Shown here one piece after another: positions 37,301 to 50,159 of a DNA stretch of 64,000 nucleotides. Positions within the stretch are counted from its first letter, which is position 1; the number at the start of each line of letters is the position of its first letter. This DNA is from Utricularia gibba (lineage: Eukaryota > Streptophyta > Magnoliopsida > Lamiales > Lentibulariaceae). The stretch spans positions 1,612,001 through 1,676,000 of the forward strand of contig CM007990.1 in the NCBI GenBank assembly GCA_002189035.1. Direction: 5' to 3'. The translations under genes and the position numbers were made by a program. The notes beneath the pieces are model-generated. The model was not told the origin of the DNA. It worked only from the letters and a program-made list of their open reading frames with translations, and made no database searches.

Positions 37301-39906
37301 TTCTTGATGTCAATCATTCCTGGAATGTATCTCGTCTGCTAGGTTGCACTAGTAGCTTTGGCAACAAATTCATCATCTCACAAGGATCTCCTCGCAACTG
37401 TCAAAAAATGGCCCCCTACAATTTATTCTGCTTTACCTGTGATCTCTGCCATAGAACCTCAGCTGAGTTCCTCGTCAGCAACTGATGCTTTAAAAGAGGT
37501 CTTTTTACTGGGATACCTTTTATTTCCATCAACTAATTCGGGTGCCTTACTCATCATCCATTTCTCTTTTAGGCGTTGGCAGAGCTATATGTAATTAATG
37601 GTCAGTATGAGAAAGCATTTAGCTTTTATGCTGATGTAAGCCACCAGTAATCCTTGACCATGTGATTGTAATCATATTTGCATTCATTAGTACCCATAGT
37701 TTTCTTCTTGGTACTTCTACTGTATTTATTTTTGCTTCCTTCATTTCAGCTCATGCAGCCAGATATATTTGACTTCATTGAAAAGCACAATTTACATGAA
37801 GGAATTCGCGGAAAGGTATTATAATAGCATACTCTATGGATAAATTTTGAATGTTCTATAAAGAATGAAGTGACTTAATGTTTTTTAGAATTAATATTAC
37901 TGAGCCAAAGCGATATAAAAAATCTTACTCTGGTTATTGAATGGAAGAAAAGTATTATAGGGGATAGATCATGTTATAGATATTTTAATAAGTTAATGTG
38001 AAAACATGTGATTGAAAAGTTTGGTTTGGTTTTGCAGGTTGCACAGCTTATGATCACTGATTCCAAACGTGCAGTTTCATTGTTTATCCAGCACAGAGAC
38101 ATTGTAAAACCATCAGATGTTTTCTCTCAGCTTTTGGCTGCAAAGAAAAATTGTGACTACAGATACTTTTTTCACCTGTATCTGCATTCACTATTTGAGT
38201 CAAATCCTCATGCAGGAAGAGAATTTCATGATATGCAGGTTGGTAGTTATGTTCAGTCATTGGCCCATTTTTATCATAAAGTATCTTCAAATCACAACTT
38301 GAATAAACATTAACTGAAGTACCAAAGCACATTGCCATACCACCTTGCTACACCCGAATTCAATTTCAAAATTGCATTGTCTTCATCACTGGAAATTGAA
38401 GAGAAGTTGGTGTCTAATAATACTTGCCCTAAAATCGTACTTAAGATTTTACTTATCTGAAACTGTGATAACAGGTAGAGCTGTATGCTGATTATGATTC
38501 AAAAATGCTGCTGCCGTTCCTTCGGAGTAGTCAGCACTATACACTAGAGAAGGTTTAACCATCACATGCTGATGACTTGTTTTTTTTAACTTCTGTCGCT
38601 TTTGTGGCCTTTAACTATTTTGTATTTGGTCTCAGGCTCTCGAAATTTGTCTAACACATGATCTACTGAGAGAGCAAGTATTTATCCTTGGAAGAATGGG
38701 AAACTCAAAACAAGCCTTGGATGTGATAATAAACAAATTGGGAGACATTAAAGAGGTTCCCATCCATATGCTTTAGTTATTTCCGGCATGTTCATATTTT
38801 TACTCGGCTCAAATATATCTTGGTTCTTAATGATGCCTTGTGTCAGTTAGTTAGTTTTTTTGTTTTTTTGAATTTACCGATGGATTTTTTCAGGCTATGG
38901 AATTTGTTAGAATGCAACATGATGATGAACTCTGGGATGAATTAATTAGGAAAAGTTTAAACAAACCCGACATGGTAACTCCTTTTGGTTGATAATGTAA
39001 ATAAACTGCACTTTCTTTTTAGGCAATTTTATAGTTATTCCTGAATCTCCTTGAATCAGGTAGGGGTACTTTTGGAGCATACGGTTGGCAATCTTGATCC
39101 TCTGTACATAGTTAGCATGGTACCCAATGGCCTGGAGATACCCATGTAAGAATTCCATGTGTGTTGAAGGCTTTTCATCATCAACTCTTGAAATTCATAT
39201 TGCTGCTGTCAGCTGCTTTAGTTCGTGACTTGCAACAATTGATGTAAGTATGTTGTTATTGATGCTATTTATTTGCTCTTCAGGTTGCGAGATCGTTTGG
39301 TTAAAATAATCACAGACTATCGTACAGAAACTTCTCTACGGCATATGTGCAATGATATACTTAAGGTAATGATATCATTGCTCTACCTCTCTTCTCCGGG
39401 TGACCAATTCTTCTAGTTGTTTTATTTGAAGAAAATGGTGGCTTCATCGATCAACGTGTGCAATTTTGCAGACAGATTGTGTTAACCTGCTAATCAAATT
39501 ATACAAAGAAGCGAGACGCGCTATTTACATGAGCAATGAGGAAGCTGAGCTCCGCATCAAGAAAAGGAATAAAGATGAGCTTCCCCTTCTATCTTCTGAT
39601 GTAACAACCAGAAGCATGGAAATCAAATCGAAGAGCAGAGGTGGGACGAGATGCTGCATCTGTTTTGATCCATTTGCCATACATGATGTTTCCGTGTATG
39701 TTTTCTTCTGCTGCCATGCATACCATGAGACATGTCTCATGGACTCCATTGTTTCCATGGCTGCAAGCAAAAAGAAGCCTCAAGTCCCTCCCCGGAATGA
39801 CTCGTTGTATTACGAGTACGATGGCAGAGATGATGAGGATGATGATGCTGGTGACGATGATGATACCCGGGTACGCTGTATCTTATGCACTACTGCTGTT
39901 GGTTGA
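34359..39906 (+). CDS. VPS41: VPS41, HOPS tethering complex subunit
   Basis: Nineteen exons give 953 residues: 34359-34616, 35046-35315, 35391-35570, 35680-35940, 36284-36416, 36485-36575, 36747-36849, 36978-37081, 37174-37267, 37343-37498, 37573-37635, 37750-37815, 38038-38238, 38475-38552, 38636-38755, 38894-38974, 39060-39145, 39284-39365, 39472-39906. The acidic N-terminus leads into a WD40-like propeller (about residues 40-400, with AHSAVVNDLSFDIEG and FVSGGLAGNLY). A clathrin-heavy-chain-like helical region follows (about 560-790), then a C-terminal RING-like domain starting RCCICFDP (Cys870) with CCHAYHETC and a final CILC. VPS41 tethers Rab7 membranes for fusion with the vacuole. Length matches plant VPS41 (about 980). 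A run of Asp/Glu (about 927-940) splits the last RING cysteine pair from the rest. All frames are intact. Confidence 0.97.
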
Positions 39907-42239
39907 ACTGGCTGTGCGCTTCTATATATATTACTGTTTGCATTAGTTTTGTCGCCCCATGTTTGAAAGAGGCGATCGTCAACTGTTGTACAGTTCGAGA
40001 TGAGCTCATGCCTGTGTAGTGATATTTCCTTCTTCTGTTTGTTGCTTTGATTGAGGGAAGAATGTAAAGGAAGCGGTTTCTCATCACTAACGGCCTCGGC
40101 AAGAAACCCAATTTTTGGAAAAACACAAAGACACGTTCTGAGAATCCATCCTTTAGATATGAAAGCAAGCCATCTCGCTTACTTCAAAAGAGAGTCCATC
40201 AGAACCTGCTCTAAAAATTATACTAAGCTGTGTTCTAATGTAATTCAAAAAAAATTATGGTCAAAATCAGAATATTTCATTTTTATTAATATTTTATTTT
40301 TAATAATGGAATATCATTATAAAATTTGAAACAAAATAAATCCTATATAATTTTTTAAAGTATTAATGAATTAATTATCCATTAACATTAGATTAATTCT
40401 CCAAAACCTATGAATGTTTCCATGCCCATTAGCAGCTCATAAATTGCATTTTTTAAGTAGTTGTATTGATGAACATTCAATACCTAAAATGCTTGTCATT
40501 TCTTCAATTCTAAATGGCCAAAGAATTCTATTGCTACATGATCTTAGGTTCTTTAACATACCACATCAATAGCATTTTGTGTTCGATGCATCAATAAATG
40601 ATGATAGAAAATTGCTTAAGATTTTTTGGGTGTTTGAGAAGTATATGAGATCTTGAGCAGTCTTTTTACTCAAAGTATCAAAGCATGCAACAAGAGTATG
40701 AAGAACAACTATTGAATTATTTTTTATCCATGTACAAAAACATGCATTGATCCACTAACCCTTGCCCTTATATGGCACAATTCATTGTTCTTCAACATGA
40801 AATTTGCTTCAATTGGAGAATAGATTCAAATAAAATTGGTCTATCATTCTTTAAATCCCTTCTTCACCTCTTTCACTATCATCACACCCTTCATCCTCTT
40901 GAACACATAATGATTAGTAACTCAAATCCTAAAATGCGTATTCACTATGTTCAAATACAATTTTACATATAAAATAAATTTATAAACCTAATCACAATCA
41001 ATCATAAATAAATATGAGCATAGTGAAATTAGAATCGAACACAATAAGCACAATGTTTATTGTGTGAATGTCAGTGCATTCTGTTTTTGTCACAATAGTA
41101 AATTAAATCTAAGGTAGGACTAATACAATTCTATGATAAAATACAATAAAAGAATAAATGAGTTAATTGGATTTATGTTTTAAAAAGAACAATATTATGC
41201 TTTGACACTTCCAAAAACAATATACTCATCACTATCCTTATTTCATTCTAATAAAAAATTATTCATCTAACCAAAAGAAGTTCAAATCTATCTAAACTCT
41301 TATTTCTTCCAAATTTTTAATTTACCTCAAATTAAGGTTAACTTATAATAAACATACCACTAGTTCCCTTTTTGAATTTATCCTAGTTTGTTAATAAATT
41401 AGGATGATTATATGGTAAATATAGTTTAATAACTAATGAGCATGTTTGTCTTCTTTGGTCTCAAGGCATCAAGTAGCTACTTATATTAAGAAAAGATAAA
41501 ACAAGTTCATAATATAATATCACAAGTATGTTCATGTCGCAGTTTTACAATAAGAAGATAAATAATATTGATAAATTAAAATCCAAAATGTTAAAATATT
41601 TGTGATCTACTTTTGGCTGAGAGTAATATTCTTGATAATGAAAAATTTTTTCCAGCTTGGTTCTTGGTTTTGTCTACCCTTCCTTTGTGACTATTCGGTG
41701 ATTTTTTTTTTCTTTCAGAACCCCCTTCTCTTGATCTCCCTTGCATCTTTTTCAAAGTCTAGATATTTTTAACTCTTCCACTTCTTGTCCAAAAATCTCA
41801 TTTCTTATCTCTTTGGATTTAGTACGTCTCTTTTCTTTCTATTGTCCCCACTTTCCTATCTCTTAGTTGTATATTTTCGACTCCTCAAGATTTGAATTGC
41901 TGAGAATGTGCTGCATTGCTCTAAAGAAAATAACTAAATCAAATATTGGGGTTAAATTCAAGATTTAGTCTCAATCTAAAGTAAAATATGTAGAACATCA
42001 TTGCTAATCACAAAAACATCAAACACTTAACAAAATCTTAATTTTACACAGTAATAATAGTCATTTTTCTAACTTAAAATTACTAAAAATCATATGTTAT
42101 CATATTATGCTACAATGAGACTAATCTTGTCCTTAAGTTCCAACTCAGTCACATCATTTTGATATCAGAGAATCGACACTAAACAAGAGAATTTTAAAAT
42201 GATGTAATATTGACAAATGAATGAGAAAGGATAGGTGAT
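39907..42239. other. Intergenic, AT-rich
   Basis: Holds the VPS41 3' flank. No gene or identifiable element is supported before the MULE remnant. Confidence 0.6.
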
Positions 42240-43870
42240 TGAAATATTTTTCACCTATAATCTTTATCATATGCGAAAGTCCACTTTTTTGGAGTCATTC
42301 TAGCAAGATATTCATACGCTTCCCCATTTTGATCTTTAATCTTACTCATGAAGGCCTTGAACTTCGATTTTCGTAATAATGCTGCTGCCCAAAATAAGTA
42401 ACGTAGGGAGTTTGATCTATACTTACATTAGAAGTTCAAACATAAATGTTACACACAATAGCGATGAGCATCCTCCGCTTCATTAAATGCCAAAATATAT
42501 TTAACTACAAAACGCAAGTCACTATGTCGATTTGATACAAGACAAGTTTTACACATCTATGTCATACATATCGAATTACATGTTTAAAAAACTAAAGCCA
42601 TGAGTCATGGGACTACTCCTTGATAATAGCAAATGTCAATGGAATTATCACATTATCACCATCTTTTGAGCAAACGACAAGGAGCTTGTGTCGATATCTC
42701 ATGTATAAATGTGTGGCATCAACGCTAGTAATAGGACAACAATGTTCAAAAGCAGTTATACAAGGTCCAAATGTAAAAAAAACATAATGCAACATGTGCT
42801 TACCATCATCACAATCGTAATATTGATATTTCGCAATAGTACCTATAAGTTAAAAACAGAAGGTATCAAATCATTTATGTAATTTTTTTTAATAGAATTA
42901 AAAACATGTTATACATACGAATGTTTTACCTGAATTTGCTTTCTTGATCTCTGCTAGATATAATGGTAATTGGGGAATTGATGTTTTTCATGTATCATAT
43001 AACTTCTTTGTAGCATGTCTAATAGCAAGCCAAGTTTTCTTATATGTAACTTCAAAGTGAAATTCACATTCTATCATCGACAGCACGTCAGCCATCGGGG
43101 TACCATGATCTTTTCTGATTTGGTCCATGATAACTTGTGAAATGAAGTGTGATCTCAAGTTTTGATGATCTGTGGATCTTGTATTACTAGAAAGCAAATG
43201 TAAAGACCTTCATACATGCTAACTATCCAAAATTGTGTGACCTTGCTGTGTATCCTCCTAACTCCTCACATGCATTTCACATCAGTATTTCTTAGACAAC
43301 CACGAACTTCATATCCAAATTACTACTCTTATAGACATGAAAGGGATGCTTCATGATATGAACTATATAAAAAGATAAAGTTTCTTTCATTTGATCCTTA
43401 TTCTTGAAATATGCTCCTTTGTGGGGTTCACCAACACGACCATTAAAATAATTCCATCTAATAGATTTCATAAAAGAATCAATGATAAATGGTGGATCTT
43501 TAAATATATCTGCTTCACACTCAATTTCATTATCACAATCACATGCTTCGTCAATATCCCATAAAATGTCATATTCACTAAGTGAATTTGACCCCTCACA
43601 TTCACTTATGTGAACATAAGATTTTAAATCGAGATCATTATAACTTATATATTGATTAAATACTACACTATTGTCATCAACAGATAAACCCTCAATCTCT
43701 CATAAACAAAATTATATTAAAGTACAAAAATCAACAAAATATATCATATGTTAAAATAAAATAAATTTCAAAAATATAACATGATTTGTATTATAGTCTC
43801 TATTATTTCTATGTTCATTTGGATCGATACCATCACCTTCAGTGGATACATCGTCCATCCCAACTTTTCA
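42240..43870 (-). pseudogene. MULE (MuDR-type) transposase remnant
   Basis: On the minus strand the blocks of a plant Mutator-like transposase appear in order, but in changing frames. About 43560-43330: IRWNYFNGRVGEPHKGAYF and a C-terminal part of the MuDR DNA-binding region. About 43197-42988: VTYKKTWLAIRHATKKLY. 42795-42613: the MULE domain with PITSVDATHLYMRYRHKLLV and GDNVIIPLTFAIIKE. About 42470: a HRYCV-like block. About 42380-42250: FKAFMSKIKDQNGEAYEYLA and KKWTFAYDKDYR. The Asp of SVDATHLY is the first of the catalytic residues. Stops and frameshifts occur between blocks, so no active enzyme can be made. No long terminal inverted repeats or zinc-knuckle end were found. Confidence 0.75.
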
Positions 43871-45017
43871 ACACAGAAAAGCAAATGTTTTATATCAATG
43901 GTTTCAATTTTGAAAGCATAAAATCATAATAAGAGTATAATTAGTACATGAGTCTTCCATATTTAAGCCCATCAATAAGCTGGTGAATGATGGTTTAGGA
44001 ATGATATAAAAATCAATATTCTTCAACAAACAATTTTGTTGAAAAAATGATGTTAAATAACTATCATTGAATACTAATGGATGGTAAAACCATTTCATTC
44101 CACCACTTTCATCCAAGGCAATATAATTCACATAAACATTGATACAACTAATAACAATTGGTAATTTCATAAATGAACAAATAGTGGAGCAAAGACACAA
44201 AGCTCTATATTACACATTTAGAACGTGTATCACATTTAGAATGTGTATCACAATATACTATTTCATTTGAAATAATAATCCCCCCCTCCACGAAAACATC
44301 CTTGGGGTGACTATTATAGCATCCATCTAAACTGAAGTAATAAAAACAAATAGATTTCAAAACCTTCAAATCATGTCCATTTTAGGCAGTTACGTAAACA
44401 AAATCTGAGATAGTAAAAAAAGAGATTCAACAAACATGATTTAGAGATTCAATGACCCAACATTTGTGAAAATAAAAAGATGGATTTTTATTGTCGAAAG
44501 ATGTGAAGAAAACAAGGAGAGGAAGTGAAAGAGAAGAAGTTGGCAAGGTGAAGGAAGTGCGGTGGGAGGGATTGCGTAGGATAAGAAAAAATAAAACAGA
44601 AAAAATGTGTGAAAGAAAATAATAAAATAATGAGTACGAGAAGTTTGATAAAAATATAAAAATATGAATTATTATGAGAGATATTTATAAATTTGGGATA
44701 TAAAACGATTTACTAAAAAATATTATTTTCACTAAAAAAACAAAAGTAGTTAAGAATGATAATGAGTTTCCCAGCAATTTTTCATTTCATCAAGTGGACC
44801 TGAATTGTCTCTTCATACTCCAACATAATTATCAATAATTCTGGACATGATAAATATTAGACATCAAACATATCCAACTAAACAGACAATGTAAACTGAT
44901 AGATTTGTATATCAAGACAAATAGTTGGCACGCTTGGAATCATGACCGGGTCTTTGTTCTTTTAAATGGTCAACTTATCCTTAATCAAGACTAGAAACGT
45001 GTGACGCCTCATTGTAT
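43871..45017. other. Intergenic, AT-rich
   Basis: No gene is supported. It contains a short imperfect tandem duplication (about 44213-44250, two copies of CACATTTAGAAYGTGTAT). Confidence 0.5.
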
Positions 45018-47204
45018 TTACATTATCACGCCCCCATAATATTCCTCGAGCCATCTTCCAATGATGTTGGCCTCTGCCTCCCTTTGCATCACCAGCCAAT
45101 TCGGATCATCTGGAGAGGGTGGAACTAGATCCAGGCAATGCGACCCTGCAAGGTCATTCAAGTAATTTCACTCTCGTGCAAAGATAGTCTGGACATGCAT
45201 CTCTTGCAGCTGCACTTGTAAGAATGAGATTGCAGTCTCACCTTCTTCCGTTGTAAGAGCGATTATGGTCTCGGATATGTCACTGAGTACCCTGATGCAA
45301 GAAAAGGAATGTATGTGATTGATATGCATTTTCCGACAAAAAAAGGAGTAGTGAATTTGCATACCCTCCGGTGCTATACGGATCTCTCATTCCATTGGAG
45401 AAGATTATGTTGCTCCCGAATCTCTTCAGTGCCTTTCTGATATCCTGCAAGTTACAAAATGGGATGAAACGTCATCATTCATGAATTTGTGATGGAGAGG
45501 TGGAGCGAGTTTACAGATCCTCCGTAGTGTGTTGTGATCCAGTGGGGGCGAGGCGCCACTCCGTAGACATGAATGCAGTCTCTGATGGTTTGGTTCATAT
45601 CGAAGGGTGGAGATGCGAACATCGTGTTGTTTCCATTTCCAATCGGCATCACCATTTCACTGCAAAACTGTACCCACAAAGCAATCACCTCTTTCTTCCC
45701 CCCTGCAGTAAAATGTCGTGGAGATGGGAGCTTACTTGCCAAGACCAACCCGAGGCGCTTTCTCCAGAGCTTCCGCCGGACGTATCCAGGCAGCTGGAGA
45801 GCACTCCATAGGCTTTGAGTCCGGCCACCACCCTATCGACGAAACTCCCGGGCGCCGGTGCGCCATCGACGGCTTCGCATATTTCCTTTACGGAGAGATT
45901 GGGCGGCTCGTCGTACTGCGCGGCGTCCAGAAAGTAACCTTCCAACACCTCTTTCAGCTCTTTCGCGCTACCCAGCAAACTGAACAGCCGCCAAAAGGAG
46001 CAGCTCAGAGTTCACCAAGGCAAGCAAGTGGGCAGCAGCAGTTGAAGGAATTGGAAATAGCGGAATGCATGAATTGTATTACGTGCATGTGTTGAACTTT
46101 TGGCTGAGAAGTTCAAGGCCACCGGGCATCGATGCAATTCGATCGATTTCGCCCCAGGATTCCTTTATACTGCCGTAGCAGCTTGCACTTGCATCCTGAA
46201 TAGTAATTGTAGCAACAAATACAAGTATACAAAGAGTATAAAAAATGCATATCATTTTGAAAAAAACCTTGAAATTCTTAGAGGCAACGTTATAGTATGC
46301 ATCCTGAGGCGTAAGATCGTCAAAGTAAAGAATGGGGGCTGAGGAGGCGAGAGCCCCCAAAGCAATGTGAGGGTACTTCAGCCTAAACCATGAAGCCAAC
46401 ACTGAAATAGAATAAAGTGAGTATTTTTTTATTAATAAAATGAAATAAATAAGAATGTATTCTTTGAATATTCTGAAAATACTGACTTCCTCCATAGGAT
46501 CCGCCAACAACAATAACGGGAGATTTCTCCGCAGAAAGATCGCGCTTTACATGCAACAAAATCTCTGCGTAATCGGCCAAAGCTTGAGCTGAACCGAAAT
46601 ACCCGCGAGCGGTTCTGCTGTCGAGGGAAATCGTCGTGTTTTCGAACGGATTCGACTCTCCGTAGAACCGGTGCTGAATCGAAAAAAAAAAAGTAAAGGA
46701 TTAAGTTGATAAAAAACCAGTTGGAAATAGGTTGAATGGGAGTTCTCTGATTATCATAAGGGTGTGTTTAGGTCCAATATATCTCGTGTTTTGACATAAG
46801 GAACCAAAATGTGTTACCTCCATGAACACCATGAGGGCCTTGTAACGGTTCGCCATTGGAACGAGAGCGTCGGCGAGGTACAGCTGTGAATCGAGGGAGT
46901 CCTCGGCCCCGAGGAAAGCGAGGATCGGGGAGCTGGGGCCGCCCCAGAAAGAGGACATCACGGCGTACCTCTGTGAGAACACTGCATAACTTTTCGGCGC
47001 GAAGTTGAAGTGGTCGATGGTTTGCTGGTAATAATGCGCGGTGAAGTTGTTGACAACTGAAATGGAGGAAACCCTATTAGGGCTTTTAAGGTGGCGCTCC
47101 TTGCCATGGAAGACAGCGATTTTTGTGATCTTTGCAGGGAGTGCAGATGAATGATGAACAAGAAGAAGCAGTACAAGGAGAAGATTCGATAAAGGGAGCG
47201 CCAT
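45018..47204 (-). CDS. Serine carboxypeptidase S28, lysosomal Pro-X carboxypeptidase-like, copy A
   Basis: Nine GT-AG exons give 491 residues: 47204-46818, 46673-46487, 46401-46268, 46195-46083, 45979-45736, 45667-45515, 45444-45365, 45291-45242, 45145-45018. The start [20 protein letters not shown] is a signal peptide. The family block [11 protein letters not shown] follows. The catalytic triad is visible as Ser188 in GGSYGG, Asp427 in SNGMRDPYS and His452 in SHCLDL. S28 enzymes cut after proline near the C-terminus of peptides, in acidic compartments; vacuolar or apoplastic location is expected here. A second copy with the same exon structure lies 3 kb further on (50160-52611). All frames are intact. 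A minisatellite begins about 55 bases upstream of the start codon. Confidence 0.94.
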
Positions 47205-47259
47205 TTTTGAGGAAGAAGAGTTCTTGAGGATTGGTGAAGCGATGATTCTGAGACTTTAT

Positions 47260-47500
47260 GGGAAGAAAATTAGGGATTAATGAAGGAATAATTATAGAAT
47301 TTAGAGTCCTCATTGGAAGAAAATTAGGCATTAGTAGTAAATGGAAATTATAGAATCTGAGTCTTCATCGGGAGAAGATTAGAGTCATAGAATTTGAGTC
47401 CTTCGTGGAAGAAAATTAGGGATTAATTACCGAATAATTATAGAATCTGAGTAGTCATTGGAAGAAAATTAGGGATTAGTGAACAGATAATTATTGAGGT
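47260..47500. repeat. Minisatellite of about 55-bp units upstream of the copy A peptidase
   Basis: The word GGAAGAAAATTAGG recurs at about 47261, 47315, 47407 and 47460, with a shorter variant at about 47371. Between them AATTATAGAATYTGAGT and TCATT words repeat in the same order. The period is 53-55 bases, with one unit shortened to about 37. The array lies in the promoter region of the peptidase gene. Confidence 0.85.
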
Positions 47501-47504
47501 GGAT

Positions 47505-50159
47505 GTAGATCCACATTTATAGAACGCATTCTTTGTTTTGAAGACTACAAAACAAAAACGATATAGAACGCATTCCTTGTTTTGACATAATGACTGCACC
47601 AACGAATGAAGATGCTAAAATGGTTTATTTTTTATAAATTCATTTACTATTTTTGGGAATAAGTTAGAATAATAATATAAAAGTCAGTGTGGATCACTCT
47701 ATCTCGTTCTCAAAGAGAGAGAATGGATTAATAACGATGAAGAAAAATTTTAAAAGAAAAAAAAAGTATTTATTGTTCTGATAGCACTCACATTCTTATA
47801 GTCATAGAAGGAAAAATAATTCAAAAAAGCCGTATGGAACATCATATTAATAATAATAACAATAATAATAAATATATGAAAATCTTCGAACCCGAGCTCG
47901 CCTAGATTTTCGTAAACATACTACAATATAAAATAAAAATGGTAGAAAGGAGGGTAGTCGAAAAATAATCATATTGACATTCTTTTTCACGTACTAAAAT
48001 CAAAATTTTATATATAGAATAATTATTTTTCACACATAGTATGATTACTTTTCAGATTTATCCTCGAAAAAAGGAAAAAGCCGTAACTCGAGGTTGATTT
48101 GTAGGGTGTTTTATTGGTGTATCATTTCTCTTCGATTGATTCAGTTGATGTCCGTCTGGAATCAGAAGGCTTATCTTGAAGGCAAGAAGCTGATACTTTT
48201 GTTGTCTCTAAACATTAATGAGCTCCAAATGCAACTGCTGAAACAGAAAGACGAGTTCCAAAGGCACTCTACTGCACTGTGTCAACGCCTCTCGTTCACT
48301 CTAGGTTTTGAACATTGAGTTATTTTGATGATTAAAGAATGGAAAATAGATGACGAGCTATAAGTATTTTGTATGGTTATTGACATATTTTGTACTTTAT
48401 TACAATAAGTATTTTTTGTATGGTTCACTTTACAAATTTATTTGATAATGTGGATTTTTCATAAACAAAAATTTCATGTTGTTGTAAAAATTAGAAATTT
48501 TCGTAACAAACCGAATTTATAAAATCTTAATCTTTATGAATTATAAATTAAACAAAAAATATATAACGGAGTTCTAATTAAAATTGATAGTGAGTAGATA
48601 ATAAAATAAAAAAATGTGAAAAACAATACAGTAAACACTAAACCTTAATTTTTAAAAAATTAAAATGGAGGTGTCTCAAGAATTTCAAAAACATGTGCTC
48701 CCTTGAACTTTGATCTTAAAACTTAAAAATCTCAATTAACGTGAGATGACGTACATCTATCCGAATTAATCTCTATGATTTTTTTATTTTCAATTTTTCT
48801 AATCTTTCTAGACCACCTCATACTTAGATTTATCATTTTATAAATAATATTATATCTATCTGATCTTATTTGTATAACCTAATAAAATTAGCTTTGAAAA
48901 TACATCATACCTCTTTAATCTATTTCTAAAGTTGGTTTTCCTACATTAGGTGTATTACCCCTTTTTTCCTCTTGGTTTTACCCGATTTTTTAGGAAAAAG
49001 TCATAAAAATATTTACAAGTTTTCAAATTCTAAGGAAAGATTATATTTATCCAACTTTTTCCCTAAAACACACTACAAAATATATAGCCATTCTTGCTGA
49101 AATAAAGGTAAAAGCATGTTCATAATCATAGTCATAATCGTAAAATGACATGCTGAAAATAAAATGTAGTCCCACAAATGAAAGTAATTTGAGTTCTAGT
49201 TCTGCGATATTGTTCCTAGCTAGGAGCAATATTGCTTGATAGTAGTTTCCTAAGTCTTCGTCTAGGTAATTAAGAATCTAGTGAGTTAGACAAGCACGAG
49301 CATGAAATCTTCACACACAACAAATGTAGATTATATTAAAAAATATATGAAATTTAATCGATTATCAGTTATATACAAGTTATTAAATATTGATCATATA
49401 ATTTCAATCTTCTAATGTAGAGTTGATTACTTTAATTGTCTGATGTCGCCTCATGTTAGAATTCTTTAAAAAGTAATGTATCTTCCTTTTGCCTTTTCAT
49501 TTCCCCAAAATATTTTCAATTTTCTACATTATACTATTCCTAAATTGAACCTACACACTATGAACCGTGAAGATATCTATCATATTTATTCCAGGTATGT
49601 CATGTCCCATCGATTTTTCGCATATAAATTAGATTTGATTTGTTTCATAATATTGATGATAATACTTAAAAAATATTAGAAAGCATAATATATGCTAAAC
49701 TATTGATTTATTCCACATTTATATATAAAATACAAATAAAACGAAATTATCAAAATATTAGAAATCATAAATAGTATATTTAATTTGAATACATATTAAT
49801 TTTACAATATAAAAATATTAACAAAATATATGTTATTCATTTCATAAAAAAATTTATACTTATCAAATTGACATCATTGTGAGAGATCAAATGAATTTTA
49901 GAATCCTCGAATCCAAGAAGATAATTAACAGTCTGCCCCAAGAAGTGATGTAATAATACCTTTGGCAAATCGATCCTACACGAAAGGTTATGGACTCGGA
50001 AGAGTAAGTGCCTTTCTAAAATGTTTTTCGATTTATTTGTGACTCCCACAAATTGTTTCATATTTGTATCACAACATAACATAACCATTGTAGTTAAGTT
50101 GTAGCCGTACGGATGTCCGATCAGTTATTGTCCATGAAGCGTATCCCTTGGTGTTGGTT
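47505..50159. other. Spacer between the two S28 peptidase copies
   Basis: AT-rich, with a small ATA/ACA-type microsatellite near 47850-47875. I found no supported gene. Confidence 0.6.

Noticed and set aside
45500-46095. Plus-strand frames over the S28 copy A exons
   Set aside because: They are antisense shadows of exons 4-6, whose length, phase and catalytic blocks match copy B and the S28 family.
48094-48318. 75-codon plus-strand frame between the two S28 copies
   Set aside because: No recognisable motif, no splice context and AT-rich surroundings; it looks like a chance frame.
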